64,000 nt of DNA, from positions 1 to 64,000 of the forward strand of contig RAYF01000007.1 of assembly GCA_003611745.1 (NCBI GenBank), written 5' to 3'. Shown here piece by piece: positions 23,722 to 32,941 of the stretch. A model generated the notes under the pieces. That model ran no database searches. It saw only the letters and a program-made list of their open reading frames with translations, and had not been told where the DNA came from. This DNA is from a bacterium D16-36. GTDB taxonomy: Bacteria; Bacillota; Clostridia; Lachnospirales; Lachnospiraceae. How positions within the stretch are numbered: position 1 is the stretch's first letter; every line of letters begins with the position of its first letter. The translations under genes were made by a program, and so were the position numbers.

Positions 23722-24747
23722 CTACAAATCTCCCCACGCCTCATGCGCCAGATTATACAATCTACTGATACTCAACATCTTATCATCCACATAATAATCT
23801 GCATTCGGTTTTCCAAATTTTAATTCATGGTACTTTACACCCCACCGTTCCATCTGCTCTGTAGTAACCTTGCTCCAGTCCTTGCCCGTCACGTATCCTC
23901 TTGCTGTAAAGAGCACAATTTTATTGCCGCAGCCATACAGCCAGTTCACCACCTTTATCATACGCTCATTCGGTTCTGAACATGCATAATCCAAATCTTT
24001 CTGAATCTGGGCAATCACACCGTCAATATCAAAAACAAATGTCTGGTTTCCATGGACAATTTTGAGATATTCTTCAGCTTTATTAAACTCTTCCTCTGTG
24101 TCAATATCAAAATTATCATTCATTTTATAACCTGCAATCACATCGCCAGACATGGAATGCTTTTTTGTGATGACTTCCGTGCGCACCACATCTATACAGG
24201 CATTTTGATAATATACCTGCGGAAGCTGCTGGCGCGGCATATTGTAACACTCTGGAATCTCCTTCATAATTGGCGATAAAAGCCCCTGATCATCCATATG
24301 CCACATCTTATAAGCAACCTCCTTTGCCGGAGCCACACAACGCATCGAATCTATTTCCGGATGATTCCTAAGATAATTTACCATATTCTCAATATCACAT
24401 ATGCGGCGAATCGGATATGTCGGACGGAGCTGCACGACCAGTTCCGGTATATACCCTTCCTCCCTTTCCAGATAAGTTAATGCATGTAAAAAGACATCAT
24501 AATCCAATGCCGTATCCGTTGCATATTCCGCAGGGCGCAAAAATGGTGTTTCTGCCCCATACTTTCTGGCAATCGCTGCATACTCCTCACTATCCGTGCT
24601 TACAATTATCCTGTCAATACATTGTGCCTTCTGTGCATGTTCAATTGAGTAAGCAAGCATTGGTTTTCCGTCCATTAATCTGATATTTTTGTCCTTTACA
24701 CTCTTTGAACCGCTTCTGGCGGGTATAATAGCTAACACACTTCCCAT
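23722..24747 (-). CDS. neuA: CMP-nonulosonate cytidylyltransferase fused to a HAD-type phosphatase
   Basis: Activates the nonulosonic acid with CTP for transfer to flagellin. The N-terminal NeuA-type domain (1-225) shows AIIPARSGSKSVKDKNIRLM (nucleotide-binding loop), DRIIVSTDSEEYAAIA, LRPTYPIR and YQNACIDVV. The C-terminal domain (about 235-341) is a HAD-superfamily unit: FVFDIDGVIA (motif I), IVLFTARGY (motif II) and NADYYVDDK (motif IV). The fusion may dephosphorylate a nonulosonate 9-phosphate or another intermediate; that is inference. GGGGG six bases before the ATG at 24747 sets the start; the 78 nt of open frame upstream are not needed. Divergent from the phosphocholine operon. Confidence 0.87.
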   Translation of the reverse strand: MGSVLAIIPARSGSKSVKDKNIRLMDGKPMLAYSIEHAQKAQCIDRIIVSTDSEEYAAIARKYGAETPFLRPAEYATDTALDYDVFLHALTYLEREEGYIPELVVQLRPTYPIRRICDIENMVNYLRNHPEIDSMRCVAPAKEVAYKMWHMDDQGLLSPIMKEIPECYNMPRQQLPQVYYQNACIDVVRTEVITKKHSMSGDVIAGYKMNDNFDIDTEEEFNKAEEYLKIVHGNQTFVFDIDGVIAQIQKDLDYACSEPNERMIKVVNWLYGCGNKIVLFTARGYVTGKDWSKVTTEQMERWGVKYHELKFGKPNADYYVDDKMLSISRLYNLAHEAWGDL

Positions 24748-24927
24748 AAAAATCCCCCATTCTAACAAAACCTTATCTAAATTCTTCTCTCTGATAACCC
24801 CTGCATTCATACGCAGGCACGCCAAGCCCTGTCCGCAGCATTGGCCAGACCAGACTTAATTCACTGCTTTTAGTAAGAGTAACATATTTTCCATCCGCCT
24901 TCAATATCTATTCAACCTTAAACCCTA

Positions 24928-24956
24928 TTGACAAAATTCCAGCCATATTATATAAA
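24928..24956 (+). promoter_or_regulatory. Sigma-A promoter of the phosphocholine operon
   Basis: TTGACA (24928-24933), a 17-nt spacer and TATAAA (24951-24956). Transcription would begin near 24963, so the longer open frame starting at 24928 cannot be translated from this promoter. That supports the ATG at 24991 for the first gene. Confidence 0.7.
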
Positions 24957-24990
24957 TAATATGTTCACAAAAACAGAAAGGCGCAATTAT

Positions 24991-26751
24991 ATGAACATCC
25001 AAGAATGCAACATTTTACTAGAATTAGCAAAATCCCCGTATAAGAACCAGCGTACTCTGGCAAAATCCTGCAGATGTTCGCTAGGTACCGTAAACCAGTC
25101 CCTAAGAAGGCTATCGGAAAATGGTTACATTGACGCAGCCTGCCAAATAACCAAAAAAGCAGAGGCAGAATTCAACGCAAAAAGTCCCAAAAATGCTGTT
25201 ATTCTTGCGGCAGGCACTGGATTACGCATGATTCCCATTAATTTATCTAAGCCCAAAGGATTAATTGAAATATATGGGGAACCGCTAATCGAACGGTTGA
25301 TTAAGCAGTTACATGAGGCAGGCATATATGATATTACGATTATTGTAGGATTTATGAAGGAACATCATGAATACCTTATCGATAAGTATAATGTAGAATT
25401 AATTGTCAACCCAGAATATTATTCAAAAAATAATCTGCATACATTAGCACTTGCTTTAAAACAGCTTTCCAATACCTATATTATTCCCTGTGATATATGG
25501 TGTAAGGAGAATCCATTCTGTTCACACGAACTATATTCATGGTATATGGTAAGCGATGCACTATCAAACGAAAGCCCTGTCAGGGTAAACCGGAAAATGG
25601 AATTAGTTTCTACCACCAAAAACACTCCCGGCAATACTATGATTGGCATCTCTTACCTGCTCGGCAGAGAAACAGAATTGCTAAAAAGCAAAATTGTGGA
25701 ATTATGCCAAGACGCACACTATAATTACTCCTTTTGGGAGGAAGCCCTTATCAGCCATGGAAAAATGATTACGGCGCCCAAAATAGTCTCCTCTCAGGCA
25801 ACAGTAGAAATCAATACATATGAGCAGCTCCGCGAATTTGATACATCTTCCAATCAATTAGAATCAGATGTCATCTCTATGATTGCCGAAGTACTGGACA
25901 CAAAACCGGAGCACATCAAAAATATATCTGTTCTGAAAAAGGGAATGACGAACCGCTCCTTTACGTTTGACTGCGGAACACAAAAATATATTATGAGAAT
26001 TCCAGGTGAGGGCACCAGACAATTAATCAACCGGGAACATGAGGCATCTGTATATCAGATAATAAAAGACACTCCTTATTGTGATGAGCTTATATACATT
26101 AATCCAAAAAGCGGGCACAAAATCACAAAATACTGGAAACATTCCAGAACTTGCCACCCTATGGATCAAACGGATATTAGGAAATGCATGACACTTTTAA
26201 ACACATTCCATCGGCAAAAACTTGTCGTAGACCATGAGTTTGACATTTTTGGGCAGATTCAGTTTTATGAATCACTATGGAGGCAAAACAGTTCCTCATA
26301 CCCAGATTACGAGCAAACAAAGAAAAATGTTTTCTCACTGCAGCCTTATATCGAAATGCAGCACTCCCAGAAAACATTGACTCATCTTGATGCAGTACCA
26401 GATAATTTTTTATTTGTAAAATCTGCAGACAATACAGAAACAGTACATTTAATCGACTGGGAATATGCAGGCATGCAGGATCCCCATGTAGATATTGCAA
26501 TGTTCTGTATCTATGCGATGTATGACAAAGAAATGATAGATTTTGTAATCGATACCTATTTCCAAGGCAACTGCCCTGACAATATACGCATCAAAATATA
26601 TTGTTATATTTCCGCCTGCGGCCTTCTCTGGAGCAACTGGTGCGAGTACAAGCAGCAGCTAGGGGTAGAATTTGGTGAGTACTCCCTGCGCCAGTACCGC
26701 TATGCCAAAGTTTACTGCCAGATTGCAAAAAAAGGAATGGACAGTATTTGA
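24991..26751 (+). CDS. Winged-helix / LicC-like cytidylyltransferase / LicA-like choline kinase fusion
   Basis: A 586-aa three-part protein. Residues 1-58 look like a winged-helix DNA-binding domain (ECNILLELAKSPYKNQRTLA, CRCSLGTVNQSLRRLSENGY). Residues about 65-290 are a LicC-type nucleotidyltransferase (NAVILAAGTGLRMIP, SKPKGLIEIYGEPLIERL). Residues about 305-586 are a LicA-type choline/ethanolamine kinase (GMTNRSFTFDC, HLDAVPDNFLF, HLIDWEYAGMQDPH). The enzyme could phosphorylate choline and convert it to CDP-choline; the wHTH might allow self-regulation. GAAAGGCG before the ATG at 24991 and the upstream promoter fix the start. First gene of a three-gene operon with a second LicC and a transporter. 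Confidence 0.88.
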   Translation: MNIQECNILLELAKSPYKNQRTLAKSCRCSLGTVNQSLRRLSENGYIDAACQITKKAEAEFNAKSPKNAVILAAGTGLRMIPINLSKPKGLIEIYGEPLIERLIKQLHEAGIYDITIIVGFMKEHHEYLIDKYNVELIVNPEYYSKNNLHTLALALKQLSNTYIIPCDIWCKENPFCSHELYSWYMVSDALSNESPVRVNRKMELVSTTKNTPGNTMIGISYLLGRETELLKSKIVELCQDAHYNYSFWEEALISHGKMITAPKIVSSQATVEINTYEQLREFDTSSNQLESDVISMIAEVLDTKPEHIKNISVLKKGMTNRSFTFDCGTQKYIMRIPGEGTRQLINREHEASVYQIIKDTPYCDELIYINPKSGHKITKYWKHSRTCHPMDQTDIRKCMTLLNTFHRQKLVVDHEFDIFGQIQFYESLWRQNSSSYPDYEQTKKNVFSLQPYIEMQHSQKTLTHLDAVPDNFLFVKSADNTETVHLIDWEYAGMQDPHVDIAMFCIYAMYDKEMIDFVIDTYFQGNCPDNIRIKIYCYISACGLLWSNWCEYKQQLGVEFGEYSLRQYRYAKVYCQIAKKGMDSI

Positions 26752-26789
26752 CTTGCAAAGTTATCTTACAGAAAGGAGAGCTTGTTATT

Positions 26790-27521
26790 ATGAATTATAT
26801 CAGACGGGCAGTTATTTTAGCAGCCGGAAAGGGAAAACGCCTCCACCCGCTGACGGAAAAAACTGCCAAACCGCTTATTCCCGTCCACGGCACCCGTATG
26901 ATTGAAACGATTATCCATGGGCTGCATGCAAATGGAATTTATGAAATTTATATTGTTATTGGACATTTAAAAAAACAGTTTGATTTTCTAATAAATGAAT
27001 ATCCCGGTATCAGGCTGATTGAAAATCCATTTTATAATTCCTGCAATAACATTTCCTCCCTGTATGCCGCAAGAGACCATCTGGAAAATTCCATTGTTTT
27101 AGACGGTGACCAGATAATATATAACAACAAAATCCTTGCACCGGCTTTTGAAAAGTCCGGCTATCATTGTGTCTGGACAGAAGCCCCGACCACAGAATGG
27201 CTTCTAACTGCACAGGACGGCATTGTAACACACTGCAGCCCCACAGGCGGAGAGAGGGGTTGGCAATTATACAGCATTTCCCGCTGGACAGCCAAGGATG
27301 CAAGGAAACTTAAGGTGCATCTTGAGATTGAATTCATCCAGAAACAAAATAAGCAGATTTATTGGGATGATGTCCCTATGTTCTGCTATGCAGACCAATA
27401 CCGTCTTGGAATTTATCCTATAAACGCAGGCGACGTCATAGAAATAGATACTCTGCAGGAATTAATATCCCTCGATAGCGATTATAAAAATTATCTGAAA
27501 CAAAATAGCTTGAAAGATTAG
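26790..27521 (+). CDS. licC: CTP:phosphocholine cytidylyltransferase (LicC-like)
   Basis: A 243-aa nucleotidyltransferase that would make CDP-choline from CTP and phosphocholine. Motifs: RAVILAAGKGKRLHPLTEK (GxGxRxxP signature), AKPLIPVHGTRMIETII, NNISSLYAARDHL and SIVLDGDQII (metal-binding acidic region). It resembles the middle domain of the preceding fusion, so the operon carries two LicC-type units. AAAGGAGAG upstream sets the ATG at 26790; a longer frame overlapping the previous stop is less likely. Other pyrophosphorylases of this fold are possible, but the kinase and transporter neighbours favour choline. Confidence 0.83.
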   Translation: MNYIRRAVILAAGKGKRLHPLTEKTAKPLIPVHGTRMIETIIHGLHANGIYEIYIVIGHLKKQFDFLINEYPGIRLIENPFYNSCNNISSLYAARDHLENSIVLDGDQIIYNNKILAPAFEKSGYHCVWTEAPTTEWLLTAQDGIVTHCSPTGGERGWQLYSISRWTAKDARKLKVHLEIEFIQKQNKQIYWDDVPMFCYADQYRLGIYPINAGDVIEIDTLQELISLDSDYKNYLKQNSLKD

Positions 27522-27593
27522 TCTATTTGTGCCGGAGCGTCACAAGTAGTTATGATAACAACCTTTCACATACGCTCTAGAATGGAGATTACA

Positions 27594-29159
27594 ATGAAAA
27601 AACAAAATACCAGATATCAAATAAATGCATCCTCTGGTTCCCATAAAACAGACATCTGGAGTGTAGACTGGTGCTGTGTGCTGATTCCCTTAACAGGTAT
27701 CCTTATCCTATGCTTTATTTTTATGATGATACCAAAACAATCTGCTATCATATTAAACAACATCAGGCAATTTCTAGGAAATGACTGCGGAATCTATTAT
27801 GCTATACTTGGTATTGGAATCTTTTTATGTTCCCTTTACATAGCCTTTTCAAAATACGGAAAGATTAGGCTGGGAACTGACAGTAAACCGCAATACTCAA
27901 ATTTTAAGTGGGGAACCATGATTTTCACATCTACCATGGCGGCTGATGTGCTGTTCTATTCACTATGCGAATGGGCATTATATGCAAATGAGCCTCATAT
28001 CAAACAAGCTGGGGGGATCCAACAATGGGCATCTACTTACCCACTATTCCACTGGGGACCCATTGTCTGGAGTTTCTATGTTGTTCTGGCTGTTGCTTTT
28101 GGCTTTATGCTACATGTCCGTAAGCGCAATAAACAAAAATTTTCGGAGGCTTGCCGCCCGGTACTTGGCAGGCTAACTGACGGCCCGCTTGGCAAACTAA
28201 TCGATCTATTCGCCATCTTTGCCCTATTTGCCGGAACTGCCACTACCTTTTCCCTCGCAACTCCTTTGATTTCTGCTATTTTCGGCAGGCTCCTCGGTAA
28301 AGCTGCCAGTACGGGACTGACCATTCTTATCCTGCTGCTAATTGCTTCTATCTACACCTTTACTGTATGGTTTGGCATGAAAGGCGTGTCAAAACTGGCA
28401 TCTTACTGTACATTCCTATTTGCTTTACTACTCTTTTATGTGCTGATTGGCGGCGGTGAAGCACGCTATATTATTGAAACCGGTTTCTCCTCCTTGGGGA
28501 ATATGGTACAGAACTTTATCGGCATGGCAACATGGACAGACCCCCTGCGCAACACCTCTTTCCCCCAAAACTGGACAATATACTACTGGGCATACTGGAT
28601 GGTCTGGTGTGTTGCCACTCCTTTTTTTATCGGATTGATTAGTAAAGGGCGCACTATTCGCGAAACCATCCTCGGTGGATATGGCTGGGGACTTGGCGGT
28701 ACCTTCACTTCTTTTATCATCCTTGGGAATTACGGGCTTGCCCAACAGCTAAAACATGGCAGAGATATCTCCGGATTTATCGCTGAAAGTGGAAATTATG
28801 CCGAAGCCATCCTAAAAATATTAGATACCCTGCCGCTTCCCACATTTGGGTTAATACTGCTGGCCTTAGCTATGATCGCCTTTTATTCCACCACTTTTGA
28901 TTCCCTGACTATGGTAGTTTCTGTATACTCTTACCATGCATTACCTGAAAATACAGAGCCGGACAAAAGGCTGCGCGTCTTCTGGGCAATACTTTTTATC
29001 CTGTTCCCAATTGCATTGATTTTTTCCGAAAATTCGATGTACAACCTGCAGTCCGTATCTATTATTGCCGCCTTCCCAATGGGAATCATTATGATAACCA
29101 TTATTGTCAGTTTCCTAAAAGATGCCGGGAAATATCTCGAAAAAACAGACGTACTATGA
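27594..29159 (+). CDS. BCCT-family transporter (choline/betaine type)
   Basis: A 521-aa inner-membrane transporter with about twelve hydrophobic segments, of the betaine-choline-carnitine family. Diagnostic stretches are FKWGTMIFTSTMAADVLFYS, SLCEWALYANEP, PLFHWGPIVWSFYVV and the TM8 region with NWTIYYWAYWMVWCVATPFF and GLISKGRTIRE. Likely supplies choline to the kinase and cytidylyltransferases encoded just upstream. GGAG seven bases before the ATG at 27594 fixes the start. A hairpin follows the gene and separates it from the convergent TPR/phosphatase-fold gene. Substrate is inferred from the operon; carnitine or betaine cannot be excluded by eye. Confidence 0.88.
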   Translation: MKKQNTRYQINASSGSHKTDIWSVDWCCVLIPLTGILILCFIFMMIPKQSAIILNNIRQFLGNDCGIYYAILGIGIFLCSLYIAFSKYGKIRLGTDSKPQYSNFKWGTMIFTSTMAADVLFYSLCEWALYANEPHIKQAGGIQQWASTYPLFHWGPIVWSFYVVLAVAFGFMLHVRKRNKQKFSEACRPVLGRLTDGPLGKLIDLFAIFALFAGTATTFSLATPLISAIFGRLLGKAASTGLTILILLLIASIYTFTVWFGMKGVSKLASYCTFLFALLLFYVLIGGGEARYIIETGFSSLGNMVQNFIGMATWTDPLRNTSFPQNWTIYYWAYWMVWCVATPFFIGLISKGRTIRETILGGYGWGLGGTFTSFIILGNYGLAQQLKHGRDISGFIAESGNYAEAILKILDTLPLPTFGLILLALAMIAFYSTTFDSLTMVVSVYSYHALPENTEPDKRLRVFWAILFILFPIALIFSENSMYNLQSVSIIAAFPMGIIMITIIVSFLKDAGKYLEKTDVL

Positions 29160-29170
29160 TAAGTTAAAAA

Positions 29171-29213
29171 GGGTATCTCATAAAATTAGTAATCAAATCT
29201 TATGAAATACCCC
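29171..29213. terminator. Bidirectional terminator between convergent genes
   Basis: GGGTATCTCATAAAATT (29171-29187) pairs, with two G-T or mismatched positions, with AATCTTATGAAATACCC (29197-29213). A T-rich run follows on the plus strand and an A-rich run precedes it, so it can serve both the BCCT gene and the convergent TPR gene. Confidence 0.75.
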
Positions 29214-29232
29214 GATTTTCTTTTACATGCAA

Positions 29233-31254
29233 TTAATAAATAATAACTGGTGCAATATGCTCTAAAATGATATCCAGATATTTCTTCCGTATACTTTCAT
29301 CCTGTATTTCTGTACCATCCATATCTGTTATTGATATTTTATAATCCCTCAGTTCAAATCTTCCATCCTCACCAACCGGCGCCCCATTTTCAAAATAAAT
29401 TGTGTATTGTTTTGTAAAAAAGGTTGCACAATATGCATCTTTCGGATGAAGGCTCTCACACAAGGCATATTCCCGTTCTGTCTTCCCGCCAAAGCAGGCT
29501 GGAAGATTCCCCATCGTTTTTATCGGCTTCATGGGGATTCCAGCCAGCCAGTTCATAATGGTGACATAGTCACTTGTCGAAATAATTTCATCACTAATCT
29601 GTTCTGGTGCACCTCCACGGAACATAAATGCTACCTTTGCCCGTTCTTTGCTTAAGAAATGGCCGCCATTCGGCACCAAATATCCCTGCCCATGGTCAGC
29701 AAATAGACTGACAAGAAATTCATCCTCTTTATAATTATCCAGAATATATGTGTATAATGCATTTAGCAACACATCCGTATAGGATGCCATTTTTTTATAA
29801 TTGCTTATTTTTATTTTACTGCCTGCCTGTTTTACAGATGTCTTGCCGGCATCCTCTGCCGCCCGGTTCTCCAATTCAATATGGGCCTGTACAGAAAACG
29901 GCAAATCATAACCGTCTGCAACATCATGCAAATCCCCCATACAAATCCACATAAACTGGTCTGTATCCTTTAATCCTTCCAACTGCTCAATGGTATCACC
30001 TATCATCGCCTCCTGTTTGGAGCCGAGCACCTGATTTTGATAAATACATCTGTCGTACCCTCTGGCATGCCCATAGGAAGGAACACTTCTCCAGTCACCG
30101 TCCATTTTTGTCGTTATATACCCCATCTCTTTGAAGTATTCTGCCAGAGTTGGGACATCTTCCGGCAGCTTCCCCTCAATTTCATTGTGATACATCATGT
30201 GGTGCAGAGTGTCTAGCCCTGTCACATAATTAGCAAGGCTTGGGTATGTCCACTCCGCAGAACTGTATGCCTGTGTACATATTGTACCACTGCTAAAAAA
30301 ACGAAATGTATAAGGCATGATTTTTTCAAAATCTTTTCCATTTAAAATTTCCTGAGAAAGCCCATCTACAAAAATATTAAGCACTAACTTCTTACGCTTT
30401 CTATCATGGCCTAAAGGAATCGGGCTGCCATAATAACTAATTCCCTGTGATTCAACAGTAGTACCGTTCTTTACTTTATAATAATTAAAATGCCTGTTCT
30501 CTTTCTGCAATACAGCATAAGCCTTCCTGCCCTGCTTGAAAAAATGCCTTGTATTCTGGTCTCTAACCGCAACCGGCAGAAGGTACTCCTCACTCTGTCC
30601 TGACACCTGATAAGAGCGCCCTTCGTCTACATTCAAAAGCTCCCCTTTTGTATGCACTAAATTCAAGCTGTCCTGAAGAATATATTTAGAATACTGCGGC
30701 TTCTGTATTCCCACATACCGCTTCTCGTCCCAGTCCGTCCAAATATACTGCCCCATAATCTGCTCCGGCTTCCGAAAAACAGTCACATCCAATCCAAAAC
30801 AGTATTTTTGGCGTTCCTTAAAAGATTCCACCTTAGCAGCATAATCAAAGTCGCCCAATTTTTTACACGCAGCCGCCTTCTCGCCAATCAACTGCATCAG
30901 TACAGCTAATTTTTCAGCAATCTGCAGGGATTGTGCTTTTTCATCTTTGGAATACGCATAAATAATCTGCGCCTTCATATAGTTTTCACCGGCAAGCAGC
31001 CAGTCCTCTTTTAGCTCATAAATATACGCAAGATTATAATACATATCCCCACTCACCGGATAACTGCGAATCCCTTTCAGAGCAAGGCGGAGTGCCTTCT
31101 CTATTTCATTTTTGTAGATAAAATATATAATTTTAAATGAAAGCAAATCCATGTCCATTGGTGCTTCTTTTTCGTATTCCTCCATAAGAAGCCATGCATC
31201 ATCTAATTCTATTGCGGTAAGCTTCTGCTCGATTTCTTCTTTGATTGCCCTCAT
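29233..31254 (-). CDS. TPR / alkaline-phosphatase-superfamily protein (sulfatase or phosphotransferase type)
   Basis: A 673-aa protein. The N-terminus (about 1-130) is helical with TPR-like repeats (FKIIYFIYKNEIEKALRLAL, MYYNLAYIYELKEDWLLAGE). The C-terminal half (about 295-600) is an alkaline-phosphatase-superfamily domain: VLNIFVDGLSQ (metal Asp), SSAEWTYPSLANYV (nucleophile region), MDGDWRSVPSYGHARGYD and VSLFADHGQGY (metal Asp-His) with GGHFLSKERAKVAFMFRGG. Such enzymes transfer or cleave phospho- or sulfo-esters, as LTA synthase and phosphoethanolamine transferases do, but those are membrane proteins; this one has no signal peptide or membrane segment, suggesting a cytoplasmic substrate. 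It follows the two Maf glycosyltransferases by 1 nt. Confidence 0.7.
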   Translation of the reverse strand: MRAIKEEIEQKLTAIELDDAWLLMEEYEKEAPMDMDLLSFKIIYFIYKNEIEKALRLALKGIRSYPVSGDMYYNLAYIYELKEDWLLAGENYMKAQIIYAYSKDEKAQSLQIAEKLAVLMQLIGEKAAACKKLGDFDYAAKVESFKERQKYCFGLDVTVFRKPEQIMGQYIWTDWDEKRYVGIQKPQYSKYILQDSLNLVHTKGELLNVDEGRSYQVSGQSEEYLLPVAVRDQNTRHFFKQGRKAYAVLQKENRHFNYYKVKNGTTVESQGISYYGSPIPLGHDRKRKKLVLNIFVDGLSQEILNGKDFEKIMPYTFRFFSSGTICTQAYSSAEWTYPSLANYVTGLDTLHHMMYHNEIEGKLPEDVPTLAEYFKEMGYITTKMDGDWRSVPSYGHARGYDRCIYQNQVLGSKQEAMIGDTIEQLEGLKDTDQFMWICMGDLHDVADGYDLPFSVQAHIELENRAAEDAGKTSVKQAGSKIKISNYKKMASYTDVLLNALYTYILDNYKEDEFLVSLFADHGQGYLVPNGGHFLSKERAKVAFMFRGGAPEQISDEIISTSDYVTIMNWLAGIPMKPIKTMGNLPACFGGKTEREYALCESLHPKDAYCATFFTKQYTIYFENGAPVGEDGRFELRDYKISITDMDGTEIQDESIRKKYLDIILEHIAPVIIY

Positions 31255-31255
31255 C

Positions 31256-32869
31256 CTAACCTAAAATCCTTTCTAATTTCTCTTCTTTCATCCCATGGAT
31301 TCTGGCTCCTTTTGATACATTAATAAATTCTGTCTCCGTTATTCCTTGTATCCTTTTTTCAATCCATTGCCTATAGAGATCTAATGTCCTGCTGGTATAA
31401 ATCTCCTTTGTCTCAATTCCCTCAACTTTACGGAGATTCCTTTTATCCGCCAGATCATTTCCAACCCCCTGCGCATGGGTGCGCCCTCCCCGGTATCCCA
31501 TATCCAGCCCTACGCAGATCACTTTACTGCATTCAAAACGTATCAGCATATCTAAAGCAAATGTGGCAACAGAACCTCCTGTTTCAAAAGTCCCGAACCC
31601 ATGATCCTTCGCATACTGCTCCGCTGCAGGATATCCCTTCTGGAACGCAATATACCTCTTACCACGGTAGGCATGTGCTACATTAAAAGCAACCGTACTA
31701 AGATATATTAGCGGCACGCCACAGTCCTCAATACCATAAATACGCCAGCCTGTTTTCCCATGCCCATCCGTCATAACAATGTAATCAGGCATCACCCCCG
31801 CTGCAATCAGTTTTTTTGCAATTTTCCCTACACAAACCAGAATAGTCTTTGAGACATCCTGATTCTTCAACAATTCAAGATTATCATCCAATGATGGTCC
31901 CGCTGCAGCCAGAATAACCTGCCTTCCCCTAAAAGTGTCTTTAAGAACAGACACTTCCTCATCATTTTTTTGCAGATTATATTTAAAATTATCCCGCAAC
32001 ACACCTGCCATATTTTCTGCGGAAGAACTCTCAATCTTATAATTTTCTAACGCCTGACGCAAAGAAGTATCCTCCATCGCCCTGACTGACGGGTACCAGA
32101 TACATATTTTCACATTCTCTTTTACATCTGCGAGGTATTTTAAATATTCATCCGCATTAGGGCAATATACTATACTTAATTTCCAATTATTCAAGACAGC
32201 TGATAAATCTCTGTAAGATAACGCAATCGCAAGTTGATTTAAGTCATTTTCCAATACAGCTACTGTACCAAATGTCATCTGGTCTAATAAAAATTCAATA
32301 TGGTATCCCATACCAAATCCCAATACAAGATACCCCTCTTCACCCATGCTAGACTCTGTAAAAAGCCTTGCCTCCTGCCATGGATCACACATGGAATCCA
32401 GCCTCACTATGCCATGCCCGGTGTCTACATCCAACACCAGATCCCCTGTTTTTGCCCAGCTTAGCTGGTACTTATCCGGCACATTTTCCCGGCACTCCAA
32501 AACCTGCCTATAAAGCTCTGGAAATTTCTCCTTTAAAATCCGCCTGTTTTTCCCCCAGCAGTCTTTTAAAAGATTCTCTGAAGTTTCAAACAATCTCTGC
32601 TGCATCTGATATAGCAGAGGCAGAACCCCCTCCTCATACAAATCCGCCAGCTTTGTCCCGTCCTGCTCCTCCATAGCATCCAAAGCCATGCTAAGAACCG
32701 GCAGAAACTCCTGAGCATCCTGCGCCTGAAGGTTTCCCAGATATGCCTGTAATAAATCAATCACTTTCTTAGCAGATTCAAATGCCTTATAATAATTCTG
32801 CTTCCGAAAAAAATAAATCGTCTCCGTTACTTTATGTAACAATTCCTTTGTCTGTTCAAATAATTCCAT
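31256..32869 (-). CDS. Maf-family flagellin glycosyltransferase (DUF115), copy 1
   Basis: A 537-aa member of the motility-associated-factor family, which attach nonulosonic acids to flagellin Ser/Thr in the cytoplasm. The central DUF115-like domain shows LVLGFGMGYHIEFLLDQM, VILAAAGPSLDDNLELLK, VMTDGHGKTGW, AFQKGYP, FETGGSVATFALDMLI and VICVGLDMGYRGGRTHAQGV. The N-terminal 100 residues form a separate helical domain (VTETIYFFRKQNYYKAFE ... ALDAMEEQDGTKLADLYEEG) that resembles the 104-aa protein two genes upstream. Nearby neuA, neuB and two flagellins fit a Maf substrate. The gene ends 1 nt before the TPR gene. Confidence 0.83.
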   Translation of the reverse strand: MELFEQTKELLHKVTETIYFFRKQNYYKAFESAKKVIDLLQAYLGNLQAQDAQEFLPVLSMALDAMEEQDGTKLADLYEEGVLPLLYQMQQRLFETSENLLKDCWGKNRRILKEKFPELYRQVLECRENVPDKYQLSWAKTGDLVLDVDTGHGIVRLDSMCDPWQEARLFTESSMGEEGYLVLGFGMGYHIEFLLDQMTFGTVAVLENDLNQLAIALSYRDLSAVLNNWKLSIVYCPNADEYLKYLADVKENVKICIWYPSVRAMEDTSLRQALENYKIESSSAENMAGVLRDNFKYNLQKNDEEVSVLKDTFRGRQVILAAAGPSLDDNLELLKNQDVSKTILVCVGKIAKKLIAAGVMPDYIVMTDGHGKTGWRIYGIEDCGVPLIYLSTVAFNVAHAYRGKRYIAFQKGYPAAEQYAKDHGFGTFETGGSVATFALDMLIRFECSKVICVGLDMGYRGGRTHAQGVGNDLADKRNLRKVEGIETKEIYTSRTLDLYRQWIEKRIQGITETEFINVSKGARIHGMKEEKLERILG

Positions 32870-32941
32870 AATTTTCTATCCTGCTTTTACCATCATACAT
32901 TATACCAGTTACAATATCATTTTTTGCCTAAGGAACTGCTC

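Noticed and set aside
29233-31254. Annotation of the TPR protein as lipoteichoic acid synthase
   Set aside because: It has the superfamily metal and nucleophile motifs but none of the five N-terminal membrane helices of LtaS.
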